The translations under genes were made by a program, and so were the position numbers. A stretch of DNA of 13,968 bases, from NCBI GenBank assembly GCA_946061795.1, contig CAMGSK010000023.1, forward strand, positions 1 through 13,968, given 5' to 3'. The notes beneath the pieces were generated by a model. That model had not been told where the DNA came from, made no database searches, and saw only the letters and a list, made by a program, of their open reading frames with translations. Of this stretch, positions 1 through 6,224 are shown piece by piece. Position 1 is the first letter of the stretch; each line of letters opens with the position of its first letter. This DNA is from an uncultured Elusimicrobium sp. (GTDB taxonomy: Bacteria; Elusimicrobiota; Elusimicrobia; Elusimicrobiales; Elusimicrobiaceae).

Positions 1-47
1 CGGGCCGACACCCGGGGCGTTTTTTACAAAGCATTTTCGTCCGGCCC

Positions 48-494
48 TTATTTCTTAAAGCGGTTTAAATAGGGGCCGTAATCCGGCAGGACTTTCGTAT
101 AATCCTGCGAGAACAAAGGCGAAGAAATCAGGAAATCCGCCGTCGCCCGGTTGCAGGCCACGGGAATGTTCCATACGGCGGCCAAACGCAGCAAAGCCTT
201 AATGTCGGGGTCGTGCGGCAGCTGGTTGAGCGGGTCCCAAAAGAAAATCAACGCGTGAATTTCCCCTTCGGAAATGGCGGCGCCTATCTGTTGGTCCCCG
301 CCGAACGGACCGCTGTTGTAGCGGTGAATGGGGCAGCCCAGTACTTCAGAAAGCAGCGTGCCGGTGGTGCCGGTGGCAAACAGATGATGTTTGCACAAAG
401 AACCTTTGTTATACAAAGCCCATTCCAGCAAATCTTTTTTCTTGTTGTCATGAGCCACCAAAGCGATATTTTTCTTCTCGGGAATAATCAGCAT
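48..494 (-). CDS. mgsA: Methylglyoxal synthase
   Basis: Converts dihydroxyacetone phosphate to methylglyoxal and phosphate in the cytoplasm, a bypass of lower glycolysis used when phosphate is limiting. The 148-residue product aligns along its whole length with E. coli MgsA (152 residues) with an offset of four. Visible motifs are the ATGTTG phosphate-binding loop (residues 40-45), GGDQQ with the catalytic Asp at 67 (E. coli D71), FFWDPL (84-89), PHDPD with His94 and Asp97 (E. coli H98 and D101), and the NIPVACN segment. I chose the ATG at 494 because an AGGAG (502-506) lies seven bases upstream. A longer frame to 536 would start at GTG, without an RBS and without family support. The gene is divergent from dacB, 67 bp away. 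No convincing terminator is visible in the 47 bases left of its stop. Identity is secure from motif conservation. Confidence 0.96.
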   Translation of the reverse strand: MLIIPEKKNIALVAHDNKKKDLLEWALYNKGSLCKHHLFATGTTGTLLSEVLGCPIHRYNSGPFGGDQQIGAAISEGEIHALIFFWDPLNQLPHDPDIKALLRLAAVWNIPVACNRATADFLISSPLFSQDYTKVLPDYGPYLNRFKK

Positions 495-513
495 ACATAG
501 ACTCCTTTGTTTT

Positions 514-522
514 ATTTTATCA
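514..522 (-). promoter_or_regulatory. Extended -10 promoter of mgsA
   Basis: On the minus strand the sequence reads TGATAAAAT, an extended -10 (TGn plus TAAAAT). The predicted start near 507 gives a leader of about 13 bases that just accommodates the AAAGGAG ribosome binding site. No -35 element is evident. Confidence 0.5.
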
Positions 523-543
523 TTTCCCCGCCGCACATAACTT

Positions 544-552
544 TGCTATTCT
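544..552 (+). promoter_or_regulatory. Extended -10 promoter of the dacB-like gene
   Basis: The sequence reads TGCTATTCT and ends nine bases before the ATG at 562. A start 6-8 bases downstream would leave a leader of only about two or three bases. No Shine-Dalgarno sequence lies between them. The overlapping AT-rich run (552-561) offers alternative -10 hexamers, so the exact element is uncertain. Confidence 0.42.
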
Positions 553-561
553 ATATTATAA

Positions 562-2025
562 ATGAAATTGTTTTTATCCATTTTTTTCTTTTTGACGGCG
601 GCGGGAGCGCGGGCTGCGGATTTAACGCCCCAAGTGCGGGCTTTGGCAGATCGCACAGTTCTGAAAGGAACCTCCTGGGCGGCCGTCGCGGTCTATACGG
701 ACGGAGAGCCTCTGTTCAGCAAGGAACCGGATTTGCGTCTGGCTCCCGCTTCCACACTCAAGCTGCTCACTTCCGCCGCCGTATTGGACGAATTTGGCCC
801 GTTTTACCGTTTTGAAACCGCTTTATACACGGATACGGCGCCGGATGAACACGGCGCGGTGAAGAACCTTTATATCCGCGGAGCCGGGGACCCCACCTTG
901 GGTTCGGACCGCGTCAACGGAAGTCTTTCCTGGCAGGAGCTGCTGCGCCAATGGAGCGAAGAGATACGCAAAGCCGGCGTCCAACGCATCACGGGCCGCA
1001 TTTATGCGGACGTTTCTTTATTTGAAGGTCCGTCCGTCCCACCCAAAATCAACTGGCAAAACATGGGCAACTATTTCGCCGCACCCGCCACGGCGTTGGC
1101 TTTTAACGACAACTCTTTTGATATTGTTTTTTCTCCCCAGCCGCGGCACGGCGCGCTTCTGGAAGCCGTCTCTTTTTCTCCCTCTCCCAAGAACCTAAGT
1201 GTCCGCTCCTTTGTGACAGCGGACGCAAAAAACCGCCGGGACAACGCCTATGTCTATGCCGCGCCGGGACAATATAATCTGGAAATTTACGGCACGCTGC
1301 CCACGAAAGATTTCGGTTCTCTCCGCGTTCGCGCCGCATTGCCGGAGCCGCCCCAAACCCTGATTGATTTGCTGACGGACCGGCTGAAAGAAGACGGAGT
1401 TTCCGTAGGGCAATCTCCCGCTTTGTTATATCATGCGCCGGATTACGCGGCCATGCATCTTCTGTATCTGCACCGCTCCGCACCGATGAAAGACATTCTG
1501 GAAGTACTCAACAAACGCAGTTTTAATTTTTATGCGGAAATGCTGCTGCGCATGCTGGCCGTACGGAACGGAGAGAAGGGCTCCACGCAAGCCGGAGTAA
1601 AACGGCTGACACATTTTTTAGGAAAAAACGGGATTTCAACAAAAAATTTGGTTTTATATGACGGCAGCGGACTCTCGCGGGACAATCAGGCCACGGCCCA
1701 AACATTGACGGATGTATTGACGCTTATGTCCAAAAGACCGGATTTTGATTTTTACTACCGTTCCCTCGCCACGCCGCGGGACCGCGGGGATTTGCTTTTG
1801 CTGCGCCGTTTTCTGGCTCCGTTCAAACGCACGCAGGACGTGCGCGTCAAAGGAGGCACGATAGACGGCGTCAAAGCCCAGGCGGGATACGTGAAGGATA
1901 AAAACGGCCGCCTCATCGCCTTTGCGTTCATCGCCAACAACCTGCTGGATAAAAACGAAGACATCAACCGTTTCTACGAAGAACTGATCAAACTTTTGCT
2001 CAACCAACCGGAAAATAACCACTAA
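562..2025 (+). CDS. dacB: D-alanyl-D-alanine carboxypeptidase/endopeptidase, PBP4 type (peptidase S13)
   Basis: A periplasmic penicillin-binding protein that trims or cross-cleaves peptidoglycan stem peptides. The 487-residue length is close to E. coli DacB (477). An N-terminal signal peptide (about residues 1-19, hydrophobic FLSIFFFLTAAG, ending ARAA) is followed by the nucleophile motif S64-T-L-K67, the SxN motif S320-F-N322, the family-typical YDGSGLSRDN stretch downstream, and a third motif K430-G-G-T. Family members normally have K-T/S-G at the third motif, so here the middle residue is Gly. The large insertion between SxxK and SxN that is typical of class C PBPs is present. The start at 562 fits the signal peptide and lies directly behind a promoter-like element, with no RBS. 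The gene stands alone and is divergent from mgsA. The family call is firm. Whether the enzyme is fully active depends on the unusual third motif. Confidence 0.93.
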   Translation: MKLFLSIFFFLTAAGARAADLTPQVRALADRTVLKGTSWAAVAVYTDGEPLFSKEPDLRLAPASTLKLLTSAAVLDEFGPFYRFETALYTDTAPDEHGAVKNLYIRGAGDPTLGSDRVNGSLSWQELLRQWSEEIRKAGVQRITGRIYADVSLFEGPSVPPKINWQNMGNYFAAPATALAFNDNSFDIVFSPQPRHGALLEAVSFSPSPKNLSVRSFVTADAKNRRDNAYVYAAPGQYNLEIYGTLPTKDFGSLRVRAALPEPPQTLIDLLTDRLKEDGVSVGQSPALLYHAPDYAAMHLLYLHRSAPMKDILEVLNKRSFNFYAEMLLRMLAVRNGEKGSTQAGVKRLTHFLGKNGISTKNLVLYDGSGLSRDNQATAQTLTDVLTLMSKRPDFDFYYRSLATPRDRGDLLLLRRFLAPFKRTQDVRVKGGTIDGVKAQAGYVKDKNGRLIAFAFIANNLLDKNEDINRFYEELIKLLLNQPENNH

Positions 2026-2044
2026 TTTTTTGCATTATCTCCGG

Positions 2045-2082
2045 CAAAAAAATATTAAAAAAGCCCCGGACAAAACCGGGGC
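2045..2082 (-). terminator. Rho-independent terminator of prepilin 1
   Basis: A perfect seven-base-pair stem (GCCCCGG 2063-2069 with CCGGGGC 2076-2082, six-base loop) is followed on the minus strand by TTTTTT and a second T run. On the plus strand no T run follows, so it serves the prepilin gene rather than dacB. Confidence 0.85.
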
Positions 2083-2101
2083 GCACCGTGCATAAAGCCT
2101 G

Positions 2102-2671
2102 CTACTCCACTTCACAGTATCTGTGGTGAGAACCGTACGTATTTCCGCATTTGCCTCCCATACTTTTGCAAATGCCTTCCGCCATCGTATTCCCGCGCAG
2201 CGGCAAACAGGTTTCTCCCGTTTTCTTTCCTCCTTCCATCTTTTCACGCCATCCAAGCGGGGCGCTGTCCATGTCCGCCTTTGTATATACTTCCAGCAAC
2301 GCGTAAGCGTCATTCCCTGTCCCAGAGGCATAAACGCGCATACTGTGCTTGCCGCACGCATAACCGGTCCCCACTATGCTGCCGCTCATAGCCACGGGGG
2401 TGCAGTCCGGGAAAGAAACAGGCAGTTTTGTCAAATCTTCTTCAAACTCTCCCGTCTCCAGCCATTGGACGGCCTGCGCGTCGCGCAAGGCTTTTAAATT
2501 CGGCAACAAAGCGCCCAAACGGCTTTTCTCCACCGCCTTGGTGTATTGGGGAAGCGCAATAGAAGATAAAATGCCGATAATTAATACCACCACCAACAAT
2601 TCAATCAGCGTAAAACCGGCGCTGGTATTTTTTCCGGCCGCTTTATATCTGTTTAATTTATTTAAAAGCAT
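2102..2671 (-). CDS. Type IV prepilin/pseudopilin-like protein (prepilin 1)
   Basis: The product is a 189-residue protein with a class III (prepilin) signal. A basic leader of 19 residues ends in Gly19. The mature protein would begin at Phe20 with FTLIE (Glu24 at the conserved +5 position) and a long hydrophobic helix, followed by LPQYTKAVEKSR. Prepilin peptidase would cut after Gly19, and the protein would join a type IV pilus or type II secretion pseudopilus in the inner membrane or at the surface. The C-terminal part (about residues 60-189) is a globular head with several Cys residues and a YCEVE end, which I do not recognise more finely. The ATG at 2671 was chosen because AGGAGG sits five bases upstream; the in-frame TTG at 2686 lies upstream of that site. 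It is transcribed alone, with promoter and terminator visible. Which pilus system it serves cannot be told here, since no assembly gene is present. Confidence 0.9.
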   Translation of the reverse strand: MLLNKLNRYKAAGKNTSAGFTLIELLVVVLIIGILSSIALPQYTKAVEKSRLGALLPNLKALRDAQAVQWLETGEFEEDLTKLPVSFPDCTPVAMSGSIVGTGYACGKHSMRVYASGTGNDAYALLEVYTKADMDSAPLGWREKMEGGKKTGETCLPLRGNTMAEGICKSMGGKCGNTYGSHHRYCEVE

Positions 2672-2694
2672 AAATACCTCCTTCAAATCTTTAC

Positions 2695-2723
2695 TATATA
2701 TAGTATAACGGAAGGATTTTCAA
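2695..2723 (-). promoter_or_regulatory. Promoter of prepilin 1 with overlapping 14-bp palindrome
   Basis: On the minus strand TTGAAA (2718-2723) is separated by 17 bases from TATATA (2695-2700). The -10 lies inside a perfect palindrome, TACTATATATAGTA (2692-2705). A start near 2688 leaves a short leader carrying the AGGAGG site. The palindrome could be an operator, or simply an AT-rich coincidence. Confidence 0.5.
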
Positions 2724-2775
2724 ATATCCATAACTGCTTTTGTCTATCCAGCTTATTGGCGCCAAAATCAAACTT

Positions 2776-2810
2776 TCTAAAAAGGGGCATGACAAAAAGT
2801 CACGCCCCTT
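2776..2810 (-). terminator. Rho-independent terminator of the OmpA-like lipoprotein gene
   Basis: The arms 2782-2793 and 2799-2810 pair over twelve positions around a five-base loop; on the minus strand the single imperfect position becomes a G-U pair. The 3' arm ends in CCCCTTTTT, giving a T run. It lies about 30 bases after the stop codon. Confidence 0.85.
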
Positions 2811-2838
2811 ATCTTCAATTTCCGATTCAAATACAAGC

Positions 2839-3372
2839 TTAATAAACGGAGTTCCATTCCCGCGTAGTCAGCACAAAATGCACGCGGCGGTTGGTCCAGC
2901 GGCCCTCCGGGCTGTTGTCCAGCGTCAAAGGCCGGTCCGCCCCGTACGAATGCACGCGGATACGGTCCGCACGCACGCCGCGGCTGACCAAATAAGATTT
3001 CATGGCCATCGCGCGCGAAGAACCCAGCCAATAGTTGTAATCCTTATCCCCCACCACGTCCGTATTTCCCTCAATAATCAGCTTCATGCTGCGATGGGAC
3101 TGAAGCACGTTAACCAATTTATCCAAAAACTCATACGAATAATCCGGCGGACGAATGGAGTCAAACTTATACGTAATGTCAGGAAGCTTCATGCTCTCCG
3201 CCATTTCTTTTTCCGTTTGATTGAACAATTTCTCATTTTTCTTGGCTTCCAGTTCAATGATAGGATCTTTTTCGGCTACGATGATGACTTCTTCATCGGA
3301 GGGCTTATTGGCGGCGCAGGCGGCAACGCCGAAAGCCAACAAACACACAACGGCGGATTTCAAAAATTTCAT
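2839..3372 (-). CDS. OmpA-domain (Pal-like) outer-membrane lipoprotein
   Basis: A predicted lipoprotein that anchors the outer membrane to peptidoglycan. The 177-residue product starts with a lipoprotein signal peptide ending V-A-A-C at Cys19, the expected lipidated cysteine. A charged, probably helical linker follows. The C-terminal half is an OmpA-like domain with the EGNTD motif (usually EGHTD), YNYWLGSSRA (family YNxxLSxxRA), RGVRADRIRVHSYG, and NRRV near the end. The Asp of EGNTD and the Arg of NRR are the residues that bind diaminopimelate in this family. The ATG at 3372 has GAGGAG seven bases upstream and begins at the signal peptide; upstream in-frame starts lack RBS support. It has its own promoter and terminator and no Tol genes beside it, so calling it Pal itself is not justified. 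Confidence 0.9.
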   Translation of the reverse strand: MKFLKSAVVCLLAFGVAACAANKPSDEEVIIVAEKDPIIELEAKKNEKLFNQTEKEMAESMKLPDITYKFDSIRPPDYSYEFLDKLVNVLQSHRSMKLIIEGNTDVVGDKDYNYWLGSSRAMAMKSYLVSRGVRADRIRVHSYGADRPLTLDNSPEGRWTNRRVHFVLTTREWNSVY

Positions 3373-3420
3373 ATGCATTCTCCTCATGCGTTTCCCAAAC
3401 AAAGCAAGGGACTTTCCCAA

Positions 3421-3429
3421 ATTATAGCA
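3421..3429 (-). promoter_or_regulatory. Extended -10 promoter of the OmpA-like lipoprotein gene
   Basis: The minus strand reads TGCTATAAT, a perfect extended -10. The predicted start near 3414 gives a leader of about 40 bases that contains the GAGGAG site. No recognisable -35 is present. Confidence 0.65.
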
Positions 3430-3454
3430 AAACAATGGCGCTTGCGCGGAAGAA

Positions 3455-3473
3455 AAAACCGAAAATCGGTTTT
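3455..3473. repeat. Inverted repeat with 3-base loop
   Basis: AAAACCGA (3455-3462) is the reverse complement of TCGGTTTT (3466-3473). It sits at the left edge of the DnaA-box cluster and upstream of the lipoprotein promoter. T-rich on one side in either direction, it could act as a weak terminator, but the stem is short and AT-rich. Confidence 0.45.
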
Positions 3474-3481
3474 ATGCCAAG

Positions 3482-3616
3482 TTATCCACAAAGTGTGGAC
3501 AACCTGTGGACAACTCCGCTTTTACTCTACAGCAAAGTCTGGTTAAAAGGGCAAAAAAGCGTTTTTTTTCTTTTTCCGGAAAAAGGCTGTGGATAACCCG
3601 CCAAAACTGTGGATAA
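3482..3616. other. Cluster of five DnaA-box-like 9-mers (candidate oriC or DnaA-binding locus)
   Basis: Three exact consensus boxes TTATCCACA occur at 3482-3490 (plus), 3588-3596 (minus) and 3608-3616 (minus). Two one-mismatch boxes TTGTCCACA occur at 3494-3502 and 3505-3513 (both minus). All lie in a roughly 400-bp gene-free stretch (3373-3772). A 16-bp palindrome, CTTTTTCCGGAAAAAG (3570-3585), sits between the two groups, and a small hairpin (CCGCT 3622-3626 with AGCGG 3631-3635) follows. To the right the sequence becomes AT-rich. DnaA binds such boxes at oriC and at titration or reactivation sites. No dnaA, dnaN, gidA or other origin-linked gene is in the window. My hand sampling of G against C does not show a skew switch here, so origin function is only a hypothesis, while DnaA binding is quite likely. 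Confidence 0.7.
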
Positions 3617-3682
3617 CTTTCCCGCTGTATAGCGGAACGCCCGGTACTTTGCCTTATTTTCCGACGGAAAAATAATTTCGCC

Positions 3683-3754
3683 TTTTTATCCCCCTAAAAA
3701 ACGCATTTTTAAAAAATCTGTTGACAAGTCCGTAATTTTTTATCTAAAAAACGC
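3683..3754 (+). repeat. AT-rich direct repeat beside the DnaA boxes
   Basis: TTTTTATC-CCC-CTAAAAAACGC (3683-3704) and TTTTTATCTAAAAAACGC (3737-3754) are two copies of one motif, about 50 bp apart, in an AT-rich tract to the right of the DnaA boxes. The second copy also forms the left arm of the esterase-fold gene's terminator. A duplex-unwinding role is a possibility, not a demonstrated fact. Confidence 0.5.
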
Positions 3755-3770
3755 CCAAAAAGCGTTTTTT
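3737..3770 (-). terminator. Rho-independent terminator of the esterase-fold gene
   Basis: AAAAAACGC (3746-3754) pairs with GCGTTTTTT (3762-3770) around a seven-base loop, starting three bases after the stop codon at 3773. On the minus strand the stem ends in GCGTTTTTT. The stem is partly A-T but perfect. Confidence 0.7.
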
Positions 3771-3772
3771 GC

Positions 3773-4732
3773 TTATTTTTTAAGCTTGATTTTGCCCAAA
3801 AAGCCCGTTTTGCCGGCCGAAACACTTATTTTTACCTTTCCCGGCTGTGCACCGGAAATCACAGACAGGGTCCCGTCTTTCCCGTTCCAATCCAAATACA
3901 TGGGGCTGATTTTAAGCGCCAGCGGCAAATAGTCAAACGTCATGGCGTTGTCCAACGCGGCGGAAAGCGACAAGGAAGCCGTCTCCCCGCCCCCGAGCGT
4001 CAACACGCGCGGGAAAAGGTCCCCCCGCAGTTTTTTAAGCGTCAGCTGCTGCGCAGGAGCAAATAAATAATCCAGATTTACCGCTTCCAGCAAGCCGCTC
4101 GCTCCCAGCTTGGCCGCAAACCCAGGGCCGTATGCCAGCCCTTTTCGCTCCAGCACTTGCTGCCAGGCAAAAACCTGGGGCCTTTCTCCTGCCAGCAGAA
4201 CGCGCAAAGATTCCGCCGCGCCTTCCAAAGAGACGGGGTTTTCCCCTCCGTTCAATATAACGGCTCTGGCAAAAACATCTTTTTGTGTCAACAATGCCGC
4301 GGCCGCTTTGGCCGAAGCTGCGCCCCCGGAAACAACGGCCCGGGAAGAAGGATCGTCAAACACTGAATAATTGACGTTGATATACGGGACCAGTTCCCGC
4401 GTCATAAAACGGACTATTTTGTCCACATCGGCGTAATCGTTCTCTTCAAAATTCACACCGACCAGCAGCGCTTTGCGCTGCGAAGCAGCCAGCAGCGCCT
4501 CTGCGGCGGGCGCGTCTTTGGGAACGGCCCCCAACAAATATACCACGGGATAACGGCCTTTCAGTGGGACGGCCGGCTCCGGCAGAAAAACGGTGACGGT
4601 TTTTTCCGAGTCCAGCGCGGCGGACGGAAAGTTGATAAACGTCTCGCGCGAGGGGTTAATCAGCATCAGCGGTTCGCCGCAAAAAGCGGGCAAAGACAAA
4701 AACGCCGCAAATAAAAACAATATTTTTTTCAT
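3773..4732 (-). CDS. Secreted esterase-fold protein lacking catalytic residues (probable pseudoenzyme)
   Basis: The 319-residue product has an N-terminal signal peptide (KKILFLFAAFLSLPAFCG) and is probably periplasmic or outer-membrane facing. Residues 60-140 resemble the esterase D/PHB-depolymerase type alpha/beta hydrolases (putative esterase family): RYPVVYLLGA (60-69), RFMTRELVPYINVNYSVF (108-125) and SRAVVSGGAAS (130-140). In active members these read YPVLYLLHG, a similar ELIPYI segment, and a GxSxG nucleophile elbow. Here the HG is replaced by GA, and the expected nucleophile position is Gly137. There is no histidine anywhere in the protein, so a Ser-His-Asp triad is impossible. The ATG at 4732 sits six bases after an extended -10, with no RBS. 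The gene is monocistronic. The fold assignment is moderately sure, the loss of catalysis more so, and the function is unknown; carbohydrate or cell-surface binding is speculative. Confidence 0.75.
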   Translation of the reverse strand: MKKILFLFAAFLSLPAFCGEPLMLINPSRETFINFPSAALDSEKTVTVFLPEPAVPLKGRYPVVYLLGAVPKDAPAAEALLAASQRKALLVGVNFEENDYADVDKIVRFMTRELVPYINVNYSVFDDPSSRAVVSGGAASAKAAAALLTQKDVFARAVILNGGENPVSLEGAAESLRVLLAGERPQVFAWQQVLERKGLAYGPGFAAKLGASGLLEAVNLDYLFAPAQQLTLKKLRGDLFPRVLTLGGGETASLSLSAALDNAMTFDYLPLALKISPMYLDWNGKDGTLSVISGAQPGKVKISVSAGKTGFLGKIKLKK

Positions 4733-4738
4733 GGATTT

Positions 4739-4747
4739 ATTTTAACA
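4739..4747 (-). promoter_or_regulatory. Extended -10 promoter, leaderless, of the esterase-fold gene
   Basis: The minus strand reads TGTTAAAAT, then AAATCC, then ATG. The six-base gap puts the expected transcription start on or beside the A of the start codon. No Shine-Dalgarno sequence is present. Confidence 0.55.
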
Positions 4748-4770
4748 AAAAATCCCTCTTTCTTCCATAT

Positions 4771-4799
4771 TTTGGACCCATGGCGGCGTTAGGTCCAAA
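4771..4799. repeat. Inverted repeat upstream of the 52-codon gene
   Basis: TTTGGACC (4771-4778) and GGTCCAAA (4792-4799) are exact reverse complements around a 13-base spacer. The repeat lies between the divergent esterase-fold and small genes, just before a weak promoter candidate (TTGCCG 4805-4810, 17 bases, TAAATT 4828-4833). A repressor operator is the simplest reading. Neither strand has a T run after it. Confidence 0.5.
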
Positions 4800-4866
4800 G
4801 ACCCTTGCCGGAGGAATATAAAAACGATAAATTATAAAAAACAAATCCAACCGTTGCGGAGTTTTT

Positions 4867-5025
4867 ATGAATCAGAACGCCAATTTACGTTTTTTACTGG
4901 CATTGGGAGGACAAAAGGTGGTGGTGTTGCAAAACGAACACGACACGCATATTTATGCGGACTCCCCCGCCCCGCAAGGCAACGTATCCGTCAAACGCTT
5001 GCTTGCCACGCTTTCCGAACGCTGA
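4867..5025 (+). CDS. Small protein of 52 residues, unknown function
   Basis: An ATG at 4867 has GGAG (4858-4861) five bases upstream and opens a 52-codon frame ending in TGA at 5023. The product starts MNQNANLRFLLALGGQKVVV and ends with a Lys/Arg- and Leu-rich stretch (SVKRLLATLSER). It has no signal peptide or membrane segment, no Cys, and one central charged stretch (QNEHDTHIYADS). I do not recognise the family. Support for its being real comes from the ribosome binding site, a codon pattern like the neighbours (GC-rich third positions), and a strong hairpin plus T run 28 bases after the stop, giving a complete small transcription unit. An overlapping frame starting at 4955 belongs to the upstream extension of the HEAT gene and is not likely coding there. 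Confidence 0.68.
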   Translation: MNQNANLRFLLALGGQKVVVLQNEHDTHIYADSPAPQGNVSVKRLLATLSER

Positions 5026-5052
5026 CGCTCGGCGCATCGCCGCGCTTTCTTT

Positions 5053-5084
5053 TCCGCCGCGTGTATATGCGGCGGATTTTATTT
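5053..5084 (+). terminator. Rho-independent terminator of the 52-codon gene
   Basis: TCCGCCGC (5053-5060) and GCGGCGGA (5069-5076) form a perfect eight-base-pair stem with an eight-base loop, followed by TTTTATTT on the plus strand. Confidence 0.85.
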
Positions 5085-5164
5085 GGTATAACGAACAGAC
5101 AGTGTTCTTTGCGTTGTTCCGTACGCGCACAAATGCGGCAAAAAAGGGAACCTCCTCTTCAAAA

Positions 5165-5173
5165 TGTTATAAT
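5165..5173 (+). promoter_or_regulatory. Extended -10 promoter, leaderless, of the HEAT-dut unit
   Basis: TGTTATAAT is followed by GATTTT and then the ATG at 5180. This is a consensus TATAAT with TG extension and exactly six bases to the start codon. No Shine-Dalgarno sequence can fit. Confidence 0.65.
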
Positions 5174-5179
5174 GATTTT

Positions 5180-6220
5180 ATGAGAAAAATATCCGTTTTA
5201 TTCGCTGTTTTGGCGTTTCCTTTCGCCGCATTATACGCCGCCTCGTCCAATGACTTGGACTCCGCGCTGCCCCTGTTGCAAGCCAAAACCCGCACTGCCG
5301 CACAAACCCGGCAAGTGTGGGATTTGTTCTCTTCTTCCAAAAATCCCAACACCGTATTCGCCGCCGGAGCCAGTTTGGTGCGCCTGCCGCCTCCGTCCGT
5401 ATATGAAACCCATTTGCTGAACATTCTGATTAAAAACAGCGATACGCTTAAAAAGATTTTTTCCGCCGTCATTCTCACTTCCATGGGCGTCTCCCGCCCG
5501 GAGCTGTCTTCTCTGCTGCAGAACGCCGTTTCCAGTCAGGACCGCGCCGTACGCGCTTATGCCGCCGCCGCATATACCGTGTTAAACCCGCAGACGGACA
5601 TTTACCAAAACGAAGTGGTCAACCTTTACATTTACGATCCGGCTTTTGCCCAGCGCGCCATGAACCTGATTTCTTCCAATGAAAAACAAACGTTTAAACG
5701 GCTCAAAACCGCTTCCGGCCACCAGGACGCCCAAGTCCGTTCAGCGGCGGCCGCCTGGTTGGGCGACCGGCAGCAAAAAGACGCTTCCAAGCATTTGCTG
5801 AAAATGGCCAAAACGGAATTAGACCGCTCCGTTTCTTCCGCCGTCGCGTCCGCCTTGGCCAAAAACAAACAATGGACTCTGGAAGAAACGGCCAAAGGAC
5901 TGAAAACCTCTTATACGGCCCCGGCCGCCGCCACCTATGCGCTGGCCCTGGGATTTATGACGGGCAACGCAGTCCGTTTTATTCAGGAAGGGTTAAAAAG
6001 CCCCCAAACCGACGTCCGCATCAATTCCGCCCGCGCCGCCGCCTATATGGCGGGCGTATTGGCCAGTGAAGACGCGTTTTTATATACGCAAGACAAAACC
6101 TTTGACGTTTCTTTGCTCAAATCATTAATCCCGCAGCTGACGGCTTTGGTAAAAAAAGACCAAGACTCCGTCAAAGTATATGCGGACGGCGCGTTAAAAC
6201 AAATCGCCAAATTGAGATAA
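5180..6220 (+). CDS. Exported HEAT-repeat protein
   Basis: The 346-residue product has a signal peptide (MRKISVLFAVLAFPFAALYA, residues 1-20), so it is probably periplasmic or envelope associated. The rest is an alpha-helical solenoid. Typical HEAT/PBS-lyase-like units are HQDAQVRSAAAAWLGDRQ from residue 181, the next unit around DRSVSSAVASALAKN, and SPQTDVRINSARAAAYMAG from about residue 273. Such repeats are protein-protein interaction scaffolds; I see no enzyme domain. The open frame extends 75 codons upstream to 4955, but the ATG at 5180 starts the signal peptide and follows a promoter at six bases, so the longer start is rejected. Its stop codon is four bases before the dut ATG, so the two form one transcript. 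The partner is unknown and a link to dUTP metabolism is unlikely, since one protein is exported. Confidence 0.82.
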   Translation: MRKISVLFAVLAFPFAALYAASSNDLDSALPLLQAKTRTAAQTRQVWDLFSSSKNPNTVFAAGASLVRLPPPSVYETHLLNILIKNSDTLKKIFSAVILTSMGVSRPELSSLLQNAVSSQDRAVRAYAAAAYTVLNPQTDIYQNEVVNLYIYDPAFAQRAMNLISSNEKQTFKRLKTASGHQDAQVRSAAAAWLGDRQQKDASKHLLKMAKTELDRSVSSAVASALAKNKQWTLEETAKGLKTSYTAPAAATYALALGFMTGNAVRFIQEGLKSPQTDVRINSARAAAYMAGVLASEDAFLYTQDKTFDVSLLKSLIPQLTALVKKDQDSVKVYADGALKQIAKLR

Positions 6221-6224
6221 TGCC

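Noticed and set aside
1..47. GGGCCG and CGGCCC as a terminator for mgsA
   Set aside because: The arms are only six bases with a loop above 30 bases and no T run follows within the window.
2740..3546. A 268-codon open frame on the plus strand
   Set aside because: It is antisense to the OmpA-like gene, crosses its terminator and the DnaA boxes, and is rich in His and Arg as expected of a shadow frame.
3721..3746. TTGACA on the plus strand as a promoter -35
   Set aside because: No good -10 lies at 16-18 bases, and it would fire straight into a terminator and antisense to the esterase-fold gene.
4955..5179. Upstream extension of the HEAT-repeat frame
   Set aside because: The frame is open, but it overlaps the 52-codon gene and its terminator, and the signal peptide starts only at 5180, directly behind a consensus -10.
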